From NCBI GenBank assembly GCA_001270045.2, contig DF970690.1, forward strand, positions 406,369-470,368: DNA of 64,000 nt, read 5' to 3'. The position numbers and the translations under genes were made by a program. Position 1 is the first letter of the stretch. Each line of letters starts with the position of its first letter. Below the pieces are notes generated by a model. It did not search any database, was not told the origin of the DNA, and was given only the letters and a program-made list of their open reading frames with translations. Shown in pieces: positions 17,692 through 27,412 of this stretch. This stretch comes from Bacteroidales bacterium 6E. GTDB lineage: Bacteria; Bacteroidota; Bacteroidia; Bacteroidales; Prolixibacteraceae.

Positions 17692-18100
17692 GCTTTTACT
17701 TTTTCAGGAAACACTTGCAGTTTATAAAGGGCATTTCCTATCCACACTTTTATTCCTGGACAGTAAATATATGACCAAATCAAACAGGACATATCCGTTT
17801 TATCTATATATTAAGCAGTAATTAAGGCATGAAAAATTTGAACCGCTGAAGTTCAGGATTTTAATCTCAAAACATTATCATTCAAATAATTGTATTAAAT
17901 GTTCAAAAAGACTTAAAATCGACAATAACTTCAAAATGCCTCTAAATTGGGCAAAAAATGAAACATGGACTTTAAAAAATATGCATTAATCTATATATTT
18001 AAAAGCGATTTGGAAACCAAAAATCCGCTCAACTTTTGAGTCATTCAAGTGTTGTACAGACGGGGAGTAGTATGTAAAATATTCATTAAAAACTATCAAT
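17692..18100. other. 409-base divergent intergenic region
   Basis: AT-rich space between the divergent NMO-like gene and the TCA operon. It must hold promoters for both directions. I found no exact TAnnTTTG box with a good -33 partner; TATATTTA occurs on both strands (plus-strand copy near 17993-18000) as a one-base-off candidate. No ORF of note, tRNA, or strong hairpin is seen. Confidence 0.5.
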
Positions 18101-20362
18101 ATGTTTGATTTAGACCTCATACAAAAGGTTTATGCCGGTTTGCCCGAAAGGGTCGCCAAAGCACGCAAGGCAATCAACCGGCCACTCAGTTATGCCGAGA
18201 AAATACTTTACTCGCACCTTTTTGACAATCATAATGTTGAAGCTTACGCGCGAGGAAAATCCTATGTTGATTTTGCACCCGACCGGGTAGCCATGCAAGA
18301 CGCCACTGCACAGATGGCACTTTTACAATTCATGAATGCAGGGAAAAGAACTACAGCCGTGCCTTCAACCGTGCACTGTGACCATTTGATCCTGGCGCAT
18401 ACCAATGGGAAGGCCGACTTGGCTGCTTCACTCAGCAATAACAAGGAAGTTTTCGATTTCCTGGAATCAGTCAGCAATAAATATGGTATTGGGTTCTGGA
18501 AACCTGGAGCCGGGATTATCCACCAGGTCGTGCTCGAGAATTATGCATTCCCGGGCGGAATGATGATAGGTACCGACTCACATACCCCGAACGCCGGGGG
18601 CTTGGGCATGCTTGCCATAGGAGTCGGCGGGGCCGATGCAGTTGATGTCATGGCTGGTATGGCCTGGGAATTGAAAATGCCCAAACTGATCGGTGTAAAA
18701 CTTACAGGCAAACTGAATGGTTGGAGCGCCCCCAAAGACATTATCCTGAAGGTGGCCGGAATTCTCACCGTCAAGGGAGGAACCGGATACGTCATCGAAT
18801 ACTTTGGTGAAGGAGCCCGGTCGATTTCAGCAACCGGAAAAGGTACCATTTGCAATATGGGAGCCGAGGTTGGTGCAACCACTTCGCTGTTTGCTTACGA
18901 TGAATCGATGGAACGCTATCTGACGGCTACCGGCAGAGGGGAAGTCGTAAAAGCCGCCGAACCGGTGAAACAAGAACTCACCGGTGATCCGGAAGTATAT
19001 GCCAATCCTGAAAAATATTTTGACCAGGTTATCGAAATCAATCTATCTGAACTCGAACCGCATGTCAACGGTCCGTTCACACCCGACCGTGCCACGCCCA
19101 TCTCAAAATTGGGAGAAGTTGCCAAAGCCAACGGCTGGCCGCTGAAAGTATCGGTCGGACTGATCGGCAGCTGTACCAACTCATCTTATGAAGACATCAG
19201 CCGGGCAGCCTCCATTGCCCAACAGGCGCTGGACAAAGGCTTGAAAACCCAATCGGAATTTACCATTACTCCCGGATCCGAACAGGTGAGATATACCATT
19301 GAGAGAGATGGATTTATTGACATTTTCAACCGAATGGGCGGCAATGTATTTGCCAATGCCTGCGGGCCTTGTATTGGGCAATGGTCACGCCCGGGTGCCG
19401 AAAAGGGAGAGAAAAATACCATCGTCCACTCTTTCAACCGTAACTTCTCAAAACGTGCCGACGGCAATCCCAATACCCATGCATTCGTAACCTCACCCGA
19501 GCTGGTTACTGCCCTGGCCATAGCAGGCACCCTTGATTTCAATCCGCTGACCGACACTCTGGTGAATGACAAAGGAGAACAGGTTAAACTGGATCCACCC
19601 ACCGGATTTGAGTTACCTCCCAAAGGATTTGACGTAAAGGATGCCGGATATCAAGCCCCCGCAACCGATAGCAGCGGCATTGAGGTCATCATTGATCCAC
19701 AGTCGAACCGACTTGAGAAATTGAGTCCGTTTGCACCATGGGACGGGAAAAACATAACCGGTGCAAGGCTTCTGATCAAAGCCCTCGGGAAATGCACTAC
19801 CGACCATATTTCAATGGCTGGCCCATGGCTCAGGTATCGCGGGCATCTCGACAACATTTCGAATAACCTGCTGATTGGTGCAGTGAATGCATACAATGAA
19901 GCCACCAATAAGGTTAAAAACGTACTCACCGGTGAATATGGGGAAGTACCTGCCGTCCAGAGGGCTTATAAGGCCGCAGGAGTCCCGACGATAGTGGTTG
20001 GTGACCACAACTATGGCGAAGGTTCATCGAGAGAACATGCCGCCATGGAACCACGTCACCTGGGTGTCCGTGCAGTGCTTGTCAAATCATTCGCACGTAT
20101 CCATGAGACCAACCTGAAAAAGCAGGGAATGTTGGCACTCACTTTTGCAAATGAAGCTGACTATGACAAGATCCTTGAAGATGATACATTCAACTTCATT
20201 GACCTGGAAAGCTTCGCTCCCGGCAAACCACTATCTATTCAGGTCTTGCACAAGGATGGCTCTTCGGATGTCATCATGGCCAACCATACCTACAATGACC
20301 AGCAGATTGAATGGTTCAAGGCTGGCTCTGCCCTAAACCTGATCAGTAAAAACAACGCTTAA
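18101..20362 (+). CDS. acn: Aconitate hydratase (mitochondrial type)
   Basis: Interconverts citrate and isocitrate with a [4Fe-4S] cluster; cytosolic here. At 753 residues it matches the length of mitochondrial aconitase rather than AcnA (about 890) or AcnB (about 865). The three cluster cysteines are visible in [15 protein letters not shown] (about residue 352) and [11 protein letters not shown] (about 415-418). The C-terminal swivel domain has [20 protein letters not shown], including the substrate-binding SRE. It is the first gene of an operon followed 12 bases later by isocitrate dehydrogenase. Sequence segments such as [17 protein letters not shown] are strikingly similar to the animal mitochondrial enzyme, a pattern shared with the citrate synthase in this operon. 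Confidence 0.96.
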   Translation: MFDLDLIQKVYAGLPERVAKARKAINRPLSYAEKILYSHLFDNHNVEAYARGKSYVDFAPDRVAMQDATAQMALLQFMNAGKRTTAVPSTVHCDHLILAHTNGKADLAASLSNNKEVFDFLESVSNKYGIGFWKPGAGIIHQVVLENYAFPGGMMIGTDSHTPNAGGLGMLAIGVGGADAVDVMAGMAWELKMPKLIGVKLTGKLNGWSAPKDIILKVAGILTVKGGTGYVIEYFGEGARSISATGKGTICNMGAEVGATTSLFAYDESMERYLTATGRGEVVKAAEPVKQELTGDPEVYANPEKYFDQVIEINLSELEPHVNGPFTPDRATPISKLGEVAKANGWPLKVSVGLIGSCTNSSYEDISRAASIAQQALDKGLKTQSEFTITPGSEQVRYTIERDGFIDIFNRMGGNVFANACGPCIGQWSRPGAEKGEKNTIVHSFNRNFSKRADGNPNTHAFVTSPELVTALAIAGTLDFNPLTDTLVNDKGEQVKLDPPTGFELPPKGFDVKDAGYQAPATDSSGIEVIIDPQSNRLEKLSPFAPWDGKNITGARLLIKALGKCTTDHISMAGPWLRYRGHLDNISNNLLIGAVNAYNEATNKVKNVLTGEYGEVPAVQRAYKAAGVPTIVVGDHNYGEGSSREHAAMEPRHLGVRAVLVKSFARIHETNLKKQGMLALTFANEADYDKILEDDTFNFIDLESFAPGKPLSIQVLHKDGSSDVIMANHTYNDQQIEWFKAGSALNLISKNNA

Positions 20363-20374
20363 ATATTTTATTAC

Positions 20375-21601
20375 ATGCAAAAAATAAAAGTAATCAACCC
20401 CGTCGTGGAACTTGACGGTGACGAGATGACCCGGGTCATCTGGAAATTTATCAAGGAGAAACTTATCCTACCTTATCTTGACATTGACCTGAAATATTAC
20501 GATTTGGGCATCGAACACCGTGACGCGACCGACGATCAGGTCACCATTGACGCAGCACACGCCATCAAGAAATATGGAGTTGGTGTAAAATGTGCCACCA
20601 TCACTCCGGATGAAGCCAGGGTTGAAGAGTTTGGACTCAAAAAAATGTGGAAATCACCCAATGGTACCATCCGAAACATTCTGGATGGCACCGTTTTTCG
20701 TGAACCCATCATTATCAATAACGTACCTAGATTGGTGCCCGGCTGGAAGAAGCCTATTTGCATCGGGCGCCATGCCTTTGGCGACCAGTACAGGGCTACG
20801 GACTTTGTCACCAAGGGTAAGGGAAAACTCACCATTACCTTTACACCCGATGACGGAAGTGCCCCTGTTTCACATGAAGTTTACCATTTCCAGGGTGATG
20901 GTGTTGCACTGGCCATGTACAACCACGATGAATCCATTCGCGGATTTGCACGTGCATGCATGAACCAGGCCCTCGACAAGAAATGGCCGCTCTATATGTC
21001 TACCAAGAATACTATCCTCAAAAAATATGATGGCCGGTTCAAGGATATCTTCCAGGAGGTGTTTGAAGCCGAATTCAGCGATAAATTCAAGGAAGCCGGC
21101 ATCACCTACGAACACAGGCTGATCGACGACATGGTTGCCGCTGCGTTGAAATGGGACGGCGGATTTGTATGGGCATGCAAAAACTATGACGGAGATGTGC
21201 AAAGCGATACGGTTGCCCAGGGATTTGGATCACTTGGACTAATGACATCCACATTGATTACACCCGACGGACATACGATGGAAGCTGAAGCTGCACACGG
21301 TACCGTCACCCGGCATTACAGGATGCACCAGCAGGGAAAACCAACGTCGACAAACCCAATTGCCTCCATTTTTGCATGGACCAGGGGACTCGCATTCCGG
21401 GGTAAGCTTGACAACACTCCCGAATTGGTCCGCTTTGCGGAAACCCTGGAGACCGTTTGTATTGAAACAGTCGAAAGTGGCAAGATGACAAAGGACCTTG
21501 CACTGATTGTCCATGGAGATGACCTGAAAACAGAACATTTCCTGACGACAGAACAATTTCTTGAGGCACTCAACGAAAATCTGAAAGTGAAACTTGCATG
21601 A
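20375..21601 (+). CDS. icd: Isocitrate dehydrogenase, eukaryotic-like NADP type (subfamily II)
   Basis: Oxidatively decarboxylates isocitrate to 2-oxoglutarate. The 408-residue protein starts [20 protein letters not shown], the signature of the homodimeric NADP enzymes of mitochondria, cytosol and some bacteria. Other family marks are [20 protein letters not shown] (substrate-binding), [14 protein letters not shown], the metal-binding [18 protein letters not shown] and [18 protein letters not shown], whose R-H residues select NADP in this subfamily. It lies 12 bases after aconitase and 52 bases before a second, structurally different isocitrate dehydrogenase. The start codon is clear. NADP use follows from family knowledge. 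Confidence 0.95.
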   Translation: MQKIKVINPVVELDGDEMTRVIWKFIKEKLILPYLDIDLKYYDLGIEHRDATDDQVTIDAAHAIKKYGVGVKCATITPDEARVEEFGLKKMWKSPNGTIRNILDGTVFREPIIINNVPRLVPGWKKPICIGRHAFGDQYRATDFVTKGKGKLTITFTPDDGSAPVSHEVYHFQGDGVALAMYNHDESIRGFARACMNQALDKKWPLYMSTKNTILKKYDGRFKDIFQEVFEAEFSDKFKEAGITYEHRLIDDMVAAALKWDGGFVWACKNYDGDVQSDTVAQGFGSLGLMTSTLITPDGHTMEAEAAHGTVTRHYRMHQQGKPTSTNPIASIFAWTRGLAFRGKLDNTPELVRFAETLETVCIETVESGKMTKDLALIVHGDDLKTEHFLTTEQFLEALNENLKVKLA

Positions 21602-21653
21602 TTTACGGAAACGGAATGAAAACTTCCGGAAGTAAATCCATAAATACAGATGA

Positions 21654-22925
21654 ATGATGGCAGATAAAATCATTAAATCCGGCGAACAGCTGAAGGTTCC
21701 CGACAACCCTGTAATTCCCTTCATTGAAGGAGATGGTATCGGGAAAGACATCATGGGGCCTTCACAAAGGGTAATTGATGCTGCCGTGCAGAAGTCATAT
21801 GGCACCTCCAGAAAGATAGAATGGAAGGAAGTCCTTGCCGGAGAAAAGGCATACCTTCAAACCGGCCATTGGCTGCCTGAAGAGACCATTGAGGCATTCA
21901 GGGAGTATCTGATCGGGATCAAGGGGCCACTGGCAACACCTGTGGGAGGTGGCATCAGGTCACTCAATGTTGCATTGCGCCAGACCCTCGATCTTTTTGT
22001 CTGCCTTCGTCCGGTTCGCTGGTTCAAGGGAGTCCCGTCACCCGTCAGATATCCCCATCTGGTTGACATGCATATTTTCAGGGAAAACACTGAAGACATT
22101 TACGCTGGCATCGAATTCATGACCGGTAGCCCGGAAGCTGAAAAACTCATGAAGTTCATGAAGGATGAATTGGGTGTAACCGATCAGGTACGCTTTCCTG
22201 AAAACTCATCCTTTGGGGTCAAGCCCATTTCGAGGGAAGGCTCCGAAAGATTGGTCCGAGCCGCACTCCATTATGCCATTGAGCGGCAATTGCCCTCTGT
22301 TACACTCGTGCACAAAGGCAATATCATGAAGTTCACGGAAGGGGCCTTCAAAAACTACGGCTATGACTTGGCAGAGAAGGACTTCGGCGACAAGGTATTC
22401 ACCTGGCGGATGTATGAAAAGATACGCTCCGAGAAAAGTATCCTCGATGCCGACAAAGCACTTGAGGAAGCGAAAAAAACAGGCAAGGTGATCGTGAAGG
22501 ACGTCATAACCGATGCATTCCTGCAAGAGTCACTGCTTCGTCCATATGATTACTCCGTGATCGCAACCATGAACCTGAATGGGGACTATATTTCCGATCA
22601 GCTGGCCGCCATGGTGGGAGGCATCGGGATTTCACCGGGAGCCAATATCAATTACAATAATGGATATGCCATTTTTGAGGCTACCCATGGAACTGCACCA
22701 GCCATAGCCGGAACCGGGAAAGCCAATCCGGGATCATTGATCCTGTCGGGTGTGATGATGCTTGAATATATGGGCTGGACCAAAGCGGCCGAACATGTAT
22801 ATGATGCCATGGACCACACCTTTGCCAAAAGAAGGGTCACTTCCGACCTGCATGCCCAAATGGAAGGGGCAACACTGTTGTCGACCTCCGAATTTGCAGA
22901 TGAAATAATCCGAAACATGCACTAA
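21654..22925 (+). CDS. Isocitrate dehydrogenase, E. coli Icd type with altered cofactor site (probably NAD-dependent)
   Basis: A second isocitrate dehydrogenase of 423 residues, closely resembling E. coli Icd: [13 protein letters not shown], the substrate loop [13 protein letters not shown] with the equivalent of Ser113, the [13 protein letters not shown] segment, and [14 protein letters not shown]. Aligned without gaps to E. coli from residue 344 to 395, the four residues that hold the NADP 2'-phosphate are all changed: Lys344>Ala, Tyr345>Ile (HGTAPAIAG), Tyr391>Ser and Arg395>Ala. Known NAD-dependent relatives carry Asp-Ile at 344-345, so Ala-Ile is intermediate. NAD preference is therefore inferred, not proven. 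The gene lies in the same operon, 32 bases before citrate synthase. A start at the second ATG (21657) is possible. Confidence 0.93.
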   Translation: MMADKIIKSGEQLKVPDNPVIPFIEGDGIGKDIMGPSQRVIDAAVQKSYGTSRKIEWKEVLAGEKAYLQTGHWLPEETIEAFREYLIGIKGPLATPVGGGIRSLNVALRQTLDLFVCLRPVRWFKGVPSPVRYPHLVDMHIFRENTEDIYAGIEFMTGSPEAEKLMKFMKDELGVTDQVRFPENSSFGVKPISREGSERLVRAALHYAIERQLPSVTLVHKGNIMKFTEGAFKNYGYDLAEKDFGDKVFTWRMYEKIRSEKSILDADKALEEAKKTGKVIVKDVITDAFLQESLLRPYDYSVIATMNLNGDYISDQLAAMVGGIGISPGANINYNNGYAIFEATHGTAPAIAGTGKANPGSLILSGVMMLEYMGWTKAAEHVYDAMDHTFAKRRVTSDLHAQMEGATLLSTSEFADEIIRNMH

Positions 22926-22957
22926 GAGAGAGAATGAATCATAAATCATAAATCAAT

Positions 22958-24277
22958 ATGGAATACATTAAAAACCGATTTTTTCAAAAAGCAAGTAATT
23001 GTGTCAGCGAATATCAAAGAATCAGGAAAGAATATGGAGATAAGGTTATTGCCCAGGTAACCATCGACCAGGTACTTTCAGGCCAGAAAGGGATCCCTGC
23101 ACTGGTTTGCGACACATCTAACCTTGATGCCAACGAAGGCATTCGTTTCAGGGGGTATTCACTACCTGAACTTCGCCAGAAACTCCCGAAACTTACGCCG
23201 GAAGGAGAACCTCTTCCAGAGGGATTGTTCCTGCTCATGCTTCTCGGTGAAATCCCGGAAAAGGAAGATGTCATGAACATCTCACGTGACTGGGCCACCC
23301 GCGCACACGTGCCCCAGCATGTTTTCGACGTGATTGATGCCATCCCGAAAACAGCCCGTCCAATGACCATGTTCAGCTCGGCCATCCTTTCCATGGCAAC
23401 GGAATCGGTTTTCCAGAAAGCATACAGGGCTGGTGTCCACAAGAAATTCTACTGGGATTTCATGTACGAGGATGTCATGAACCTGATTGCAAAACTTCCG
23501 CGTGTGGCAGCCTATATTTATAGAAGATTATATCACAACGGGCATCATATCGAGCCCAACCCCAATCTTGACTGGGCTGGAAACCTAGCCTACATGATGG
23601 GATTTGATTCACTTAAAGTGAAAAGGTTGCTCAGGCTGTACATGGTTATCCATGCAGACCATGAAGGAGGCAACGTCTCGGCCCACACCGTTCATCTTGT
23701 TGGTTCAGCCCTGAGCAATGCATATTATGCTTTCTCTGCCGGAATGAACGGCCTTGCAGGCCCACTGCACGGTTTTGCAAACCAGGAAGTGATACACTGG
23801 ATGTTTGAAATGATCGAGAATCTGGGAACCGATGAACCTACCGATGAACAGATTGCCGGATACATCGAAAAAACCCTCAAGGAAGGCCGGGTAGTCCCGG
23901 GATACGGACACGCAGTGCTGAGAATTACCGATCCAAGGTTTACCGTGCAACAGGAGTTCGCTGACAAGTATGTCAAAAACGACAAACTGATCAACCTTGC
24001 TAACGCAATGTACCGTGTAGCACCGCCAATTCTTGAGGCAACCGGCAAGATCAAAAATCCATGGCCTAATGTGGATGCGTATAGTGGTGCTTTGTTACAC
24101 CATTACGGCATAAAGGAATATAATTTCTATACCGTACTTTTTGGTGTTTCACGGTCTTTGGGAGTTTTGGCACAATTGGTGCTCGACAGGCTTTATGGCA
24201 TGCCCATCGAGCGTCCCAGCTCTCATCCCCTTTCATATTATAAATTTAAGGCCGAAGGCAACACAGAGGGTTGCTGA
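22958..24277 (+). CDS. gltA: Citrate synthase (mitochondrial type I)
   Basis: Condenses oxaloacetate and acetyl-CoA to citrate. The 439-residue protein is of the eukaryotic mitochondrial class: NLDANEGIRFRGYSLPE near the N-terminus, LDWAGNLAYMMG, IHADHEGGNVSAHTVHLVGS, and the catalytic residues in MNGLAGPLHGFANQE (His), VVPGYGHAVLRITDPRF (His) and PWPNVDAYSGALL (Asp). All three are intact. It lacks the NADH-regulatory N-terminal domain of E. coli-type hexameric GltA. It is the last gene of the acn-icd-icd operon and is followed 16 bases later by a strong terminator. The symbol gltA is by function; the sequence type is not that of E. coli. Confidence 0.96.
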   Translation: MEYIKNRFFQKASNCVSEYQRIRKEYGDKVIAQVTIDQVLSGQKGIPALVCDTSNLDANEGIRFRGYSLPELRQKLPKLTPEGEPLPEGLFLLMLLGEIPEKEDVMNISRDWATRAHVPQHVFDVIDAIPKTARPMTMFSSAILSMATESVFQKAYRAGVHKKFYWDFMYEDVMNLIAKLPRVAAYIYRRLYHNGHHIEPNPNLDWAGNLAYMMGFDSLKVKRLLRLYMVIHADHEGGNVSAHTVHLVGSALSNAYYAFSAGMNGLAGPLHGFANQEVIHWMFEMIENLGTDEPTDEQIAGYIEKTLKEGRVVPGYGHAVLRITDPRFTVQQEFADKYVKNDKLINLANAMYRVAPPILEATGKIKNPWPNVDAYSGALLHHYGIKEYNFYTVLFGVSRSLGVLAQLVLDRLYGMPIERPSSHPLSYYKFKAEGNTEGC

Positions 24278-24293
24278 TTACCTGAAATACTTT

Positions 24294-24333
24294 CACCCTG
24301 ACAGGCATATGACACCTGTCAGGGTGTTTTTTT
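24294..24333 (+). terminator. Rho-independent terminator of the TCA operon
   Basis: A perfect 12-base stem, CACCCTGACAGG (24294-24305) and CCTGTCAGGGTG (24315-24326), with a 9-base loop and a seven-T run. It lies between the convergent citrate synthase and thioredoxin genes. Confidence 0.95.
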
Positions 24334-24337
24334 CCAC

Positions 24338-24634
24338 TCAGTGATTATTTATCACATTCACTATGACATTTCGAGGAGTCACTCCCGACTGTCGCCAAAC
24401 CAGCTGGCCCCTTTTGAACAACGCCAGCGTAGGCACCCCCTGAATCCGGAACCTGCCAGCGATTTCGGGATTTTTATCCACATCGATCTTAATAATTCTA
24501 ACCCTTCCCTCCATTTCTCTTGCCACTTCATGCAAAATTGGAGACTGTACCTTGCATGGCTGACACCATTCGGCATGAAAATCAACCAAGACCGGCACTT
24601 CTGACTGAATGATGGTGTCAAAATTTCCTTTCAT
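24338..24634 (-). CDS. Thioredoxin with WCQPC active site
   Basis: A 98-residue stand-alone thioredoxin, slightly shorter than E. coli TrxA (109). The redox motif AEWCQPCK has its cysteines at 24 and 27, and the cis-proline loop GVPTLALF is present, so dithiol chemistry should be intact. The second motif residue is Gln instead of the Gly of classical WCGPC, which may shift its redox potential or partner choice. No signal peptide, so cytosolic. It is convergent with citrate synthase and separated by a terminator only four bases from its stop. About 290 bases of non-coding DNA separate its start from cydA. Thioredoxin-family membership is certain; the trxA role is not. Confidence 0.9.
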   Translation of the reverse strand: MKGNFDTIIQSEVPVLVDFHAEWCQPCKVQSPILHEVAREMEGRVRIIKIDVDKNPEIAGRFRIQGVPTLALFKRGQLVWRQSGVTPRNVIVNVINNH

Positions 24635-24867
24635 ATCTTAAATAATATTTTTTTGTAATCAAGAAATAACGAATTGTTTCCCAGATGGCTAAGTTCAAAA
24701 GCTGTTCCATTTATTTGCAAACCTGATACGAGGTGAGGTTTCCTGTCAACTTAACATGAACCAAACATCCACTTTATTTAGAATTAATTAAAATAAGCTA
24801 ACCGACACTCTTTCAAGCTTTCACTTACCCAAAATCATCGACAGACAGGTTTCACAGAGAAAATAGG

Positions 24868-24897
24868 TTGCCGAACGGTATATATTTTCTAATTTTG
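24868..24897 (+). promoter_or_regulatory. Promoter of cydAB (TTG-N19-TAATTTTG)
   Basis: TTG at 24868-24870 and TAATTTTG at 24890-24897 match the Bacteroidota -33 (TTTG) and -7 (TAnnTTTG) elements with a 19-base spacer, the known optimum. A start site near 24904 would leave a leader of about 17 bases before the cydA ATG. Confidence 0.6.
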
Positions 24898-24920
24898 AAT
24901 GAATATAAACAACATTTGTC

Positions 24921-26297
24921 ATGGAAGTAGAAATATTGGCGAGAATCCAGTTTGCCTTTACCATTGCCTTTCACTACATCTATCCTCCCCTCAGTATTGG
25001 TCTGGGACTGATCATGGTTATCATGGAAGGACTGTATATCCGTACCGGGAACAAAGAGTATGAAACGCTGGCAAGGTTCTGGACCAAAATCTTTGCCCTG
25101 ACTTTTGGAATCGGTGTTGCTACCGGAATCGTGATGGAGTTTGAATTTGGCACGAACTGGGCAACCTATTCGAGGTATGTTGGAGATGTATTCGGAAGCG
25201 CCCTGGCAGCTGAGGGAATCTTCGCATTTGCACTCGAGAGTGGATTCCTGGGCGTCTTGCTATTTGGATGGAACAGGGTTAAACCCTGGGTGCATATGGT
25301 ATCCACAGTAGGTGTTTTTCTTGGCTCCATGTTTTCGGCCATCTGGATCGTGGTTGCGAACAGCTGGCAGCAAACCCCTACAGGCTACCATGTTGTAGGG
25401 GAAGGAATGGATGCAAGGGCTGAAATCACCGATTTCTGGGCCATGGTATTCAATCCCTCCAGTGTCGACAGGGTCATCCATGTTTGGCAGGGAGCTTTCC
25501 TGGCAGGAGCATTCCTGATTCTGAGTGTTCATGCCTATTACCTCATCAGGGGGCGATATGTTGACATATCAAAAAAGGCATTTACCATCGCACTGGCAGT
25601 AGCCACCATTTTCTCACTGACACAGTTGGTTTCAGGACACAGTTCAGCCAATGTGGTAGCCGAACATCAACCGGCGAAACTGGCAGCCATGGAAGGCCAT
25701 TTTGAGGCTTCAGCTCCTGCGGATATGTATGTCTTTGGCTGGGTCGACAAGGAAAACCAGAAAGTGATTGGGTTAAGGGTGCCCGGAGGCTTGAGTTTCC
25801 TTCTTCACAACAATTTTGAGACTCCGGTAACAGGATTGAATGCATTCCCGTTGGATGAACAACCCGGACAAGTGAACGCTGTATTCCAGTTTTACCATAT
25901 CATGGTTGCCATAGGGATGTTTTTGATTGGCCTAACCCTTTTCGCCTCATTTATGTGGTGGCGCAAAAAACTTTTTGAGACGAAGTGGCTTTTATGGGTG
26001 TTCGTCTTTTCGGTGATTCTGCCTCAGATTGCCAATCAGGCTGGATGGTTTGCCGCTGAAATGGGTAGGCAACCCTGGGTTGTCTATGGCCTGTTACGGA
26101 CCAGCGATGCATTATCAAAGACAGTTACGGCAAACCAGGTTCTTTTCTCGCTGATCCTGTTTATGCTCATATATGCCTTGCTGCTTGTGCTGTTCCTCTA
26201 CCTGCTCAATAAAAAAATCAAGCATGGGCCATACGACGAACACAATACCGAAACCAGGCCTTTCCAGGAAGAGGTTTCAGATGCTTTAATCAATTAA
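24921..26297 (+). CDS. cydA: Cytochrome bd oxidase subunit I
   Basis: Haem-carrying, quinol-oxidising subunit of the bd-type terminal oxidase, which reduces oxygen to water with high affinity; inner membrane. The 458-residue protein has the usual multi-helix pattern. Its haem ligands are visible as the early His in FAFTIAFHYIYPPLSIGLG, the His in VDRVIHVWQGAFLAG, and the Met region in AAEMGRQPWVVYGLLRT. The Q-loop is short, so this is an S-type CydA like that of Gram-positives and most Bacteroidota rather than the longer E. coli form (522). It is followed by cydB after seven bases. A Bacteroidota-type promoter lies immediately upstream. In an otherwise anaerobic-looking gene set it suggests microaerobic respiration or oxygen scavenging. 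Confidence 0.97.
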   Translation: MEVEILARIQFAFTIAFHYIYPPLSIGLGLIMVIMEGLYIRTGNKEYETLARFWTKIFALTFGIGVATGIVMEFEFGTNWATYSRYVGDVFGSALAAEGIFAFALESGFLGVLLFGWNRVKPWVHMVSTVGVFLGSMFSAIWIVVANSWQQTPTGYHVVGEGMDARAEITDFWAMVFNPSSVDRVIHVWQGAFLAGAFLILSVHAYYLIRGRYVDISKKAFTIALAVATIFSLTQLVSGHSSANVVAEHQPAKLAAMEGHFEASAPADMYVFGWVDKENQKVIGLRVPGGLSFLLHNNFETPVTGLNAFPLDEQPGQVNAVFQFYHIMVAIGMFLIGLTLFASFMWWRKKLFETKWLLWVFVFSVILPQIANQAGWFAAEMGRQPWVVYGLLRTSDALSKTVTANQVLFSLILFMLIYALLLVLFLYLLNKKIKHGPYDEHNTETRPFQEEVSDALIN

Positions 26298-26304
26298 ACT
26301 ACAA

Positions 26305-27345
26305 ATGATGGAAACAATATTCGGATTGGATTATCCCACTTTATGGTTTTTGGTGGTAGGTGGACTTTTTTCAGGCTATGCCATATTGGATGGATTCGAT
26401 TTCGGTGCAGGTGCCTGGCATTTGTTTTTCAATAAAGAAGAAAGCCGTCGCATTGCCCTCAATGCGATCGGACCGGTTTGGGACGGCAACGAGGTTTGGC
26501 TGGTTATTGGAGGCGGTGCCTTATTTGCAGGATTCCCTGTCATGTATGCGACCCTTTTTTCAGCAATGTACGTTCCCTTTATGCTTTTTCTTGTTTTCAT
26601 CATATTCAGGGCGGTTTCCATTGAATTCAGAAGCAAGGAGGAGATGAAATGGTGGCGCAAATCATGGGATATAGCATACAGTATTTCCAGCATCATGTTA
26701 CCATTCCTATTGGGAGTTGTTCTTGGTAATGTATTACAGGGACTACCATTGGATAATGACTTCCATTATGTCGGCGGGCCATTTTTCGAGTTTCTGAATC
26801 CTTATTCACTGATGGTTGGAGTTACCACACTTGCCCTCATGATGACACATGGCGCCATCTATCTGTTGCTCAAAACCGAGGGAAGGTTATATGCCAAATT
26901 GACTATCCTGCTGCGAAACGGCATCATCTTCTTTATCGTCACTTTTACTATCACAACTTTATATACTTTAATTTATATCCCACATCTTTCGGATGAATTC
27001 AAGAATAATCCGGAACTGTTTATCGTGCCGGTATTGATGTTTTTGAGTATCGCCAATATTCCCCGTCTCGCACACAAGAGGAAATACGGACAGGCATTTT
27101 TGTTTTCCTCCATCACGATCAGTTTGCTGTTGATCCTGGTTGCCATTGAACTCTATCCCACCCTTCTCATGTCGACCCTTGATCCTGCCAACTCCATAAC
27201 CGTATACAATGCAGCCTCTTCTGAAAAATCGTTGGGCATCATGCTAACCATTACCGCGATAGGTGGTCCCCTTGTATTGATTTATATGTTCTTTGTATAC
27301 AGGACTTTCAGGGGCAAAGTAAAACTCGACGATACCAGTTATTAA
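26305..27345 (+). CDS. cydB: Cytochrome bd oxidase subunit II
   Basis: Second membrane subunit of the bd oxidase. The 346-residue protein starts YPTLWFLVVGGLFSGYAILDGFDFGAG, the classical CydB N-terminus, followed by GPVWDGNEVWLVIGGGALFAGFP, which fits the conserved G-P-V-W-x-x-N-E-V-W motif. About eight to nine hydrophobic helices follow. It lies seven bases after cydA and is certainly co-transcribed. No small CydX-like ORF follows in the 67 bases before the next gene. Length is slightly below E. coli CydB (379), as expected for the S-type oxidase. Confidence 0.96.
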   Translation: MMETIFGLDYPTLWFLVVGGLFSGYAILDGFDFGAGAWHLFFNKEESRRIALNAIGPVWDGNEVWLVIGGGALFAGFPVMYATLFSAMYVPFMLFLVFIIFRAVSIEFRSKEEMKWWRKSWDIAYSISSIMLPFLLGVVLGNVLQGLPLDNDFHYVGGPFFEFLNPYSLMVGVTTLALMMTHGAIYLLLKTEGRLYAKLTILLRNGIIFFIVTFTITTLYTLIYIPHLSDEFKNNPELFIVPVLMFLSIANIPRLAHKRKYGQAFLFSSITISLLLILVAIELYPTLLMSTLDPANSITVYNAASSEKSLGIMLTITAIGGPLVLIYMFFVYRTFRGKVKLDDTSY

Positions 27346-27412
27346 AGATTGGGACAGGGATATAATAGAAAGTTCAATGTACTCAAAAAGTAACCCCCAA
27401 AAATGACAATTG

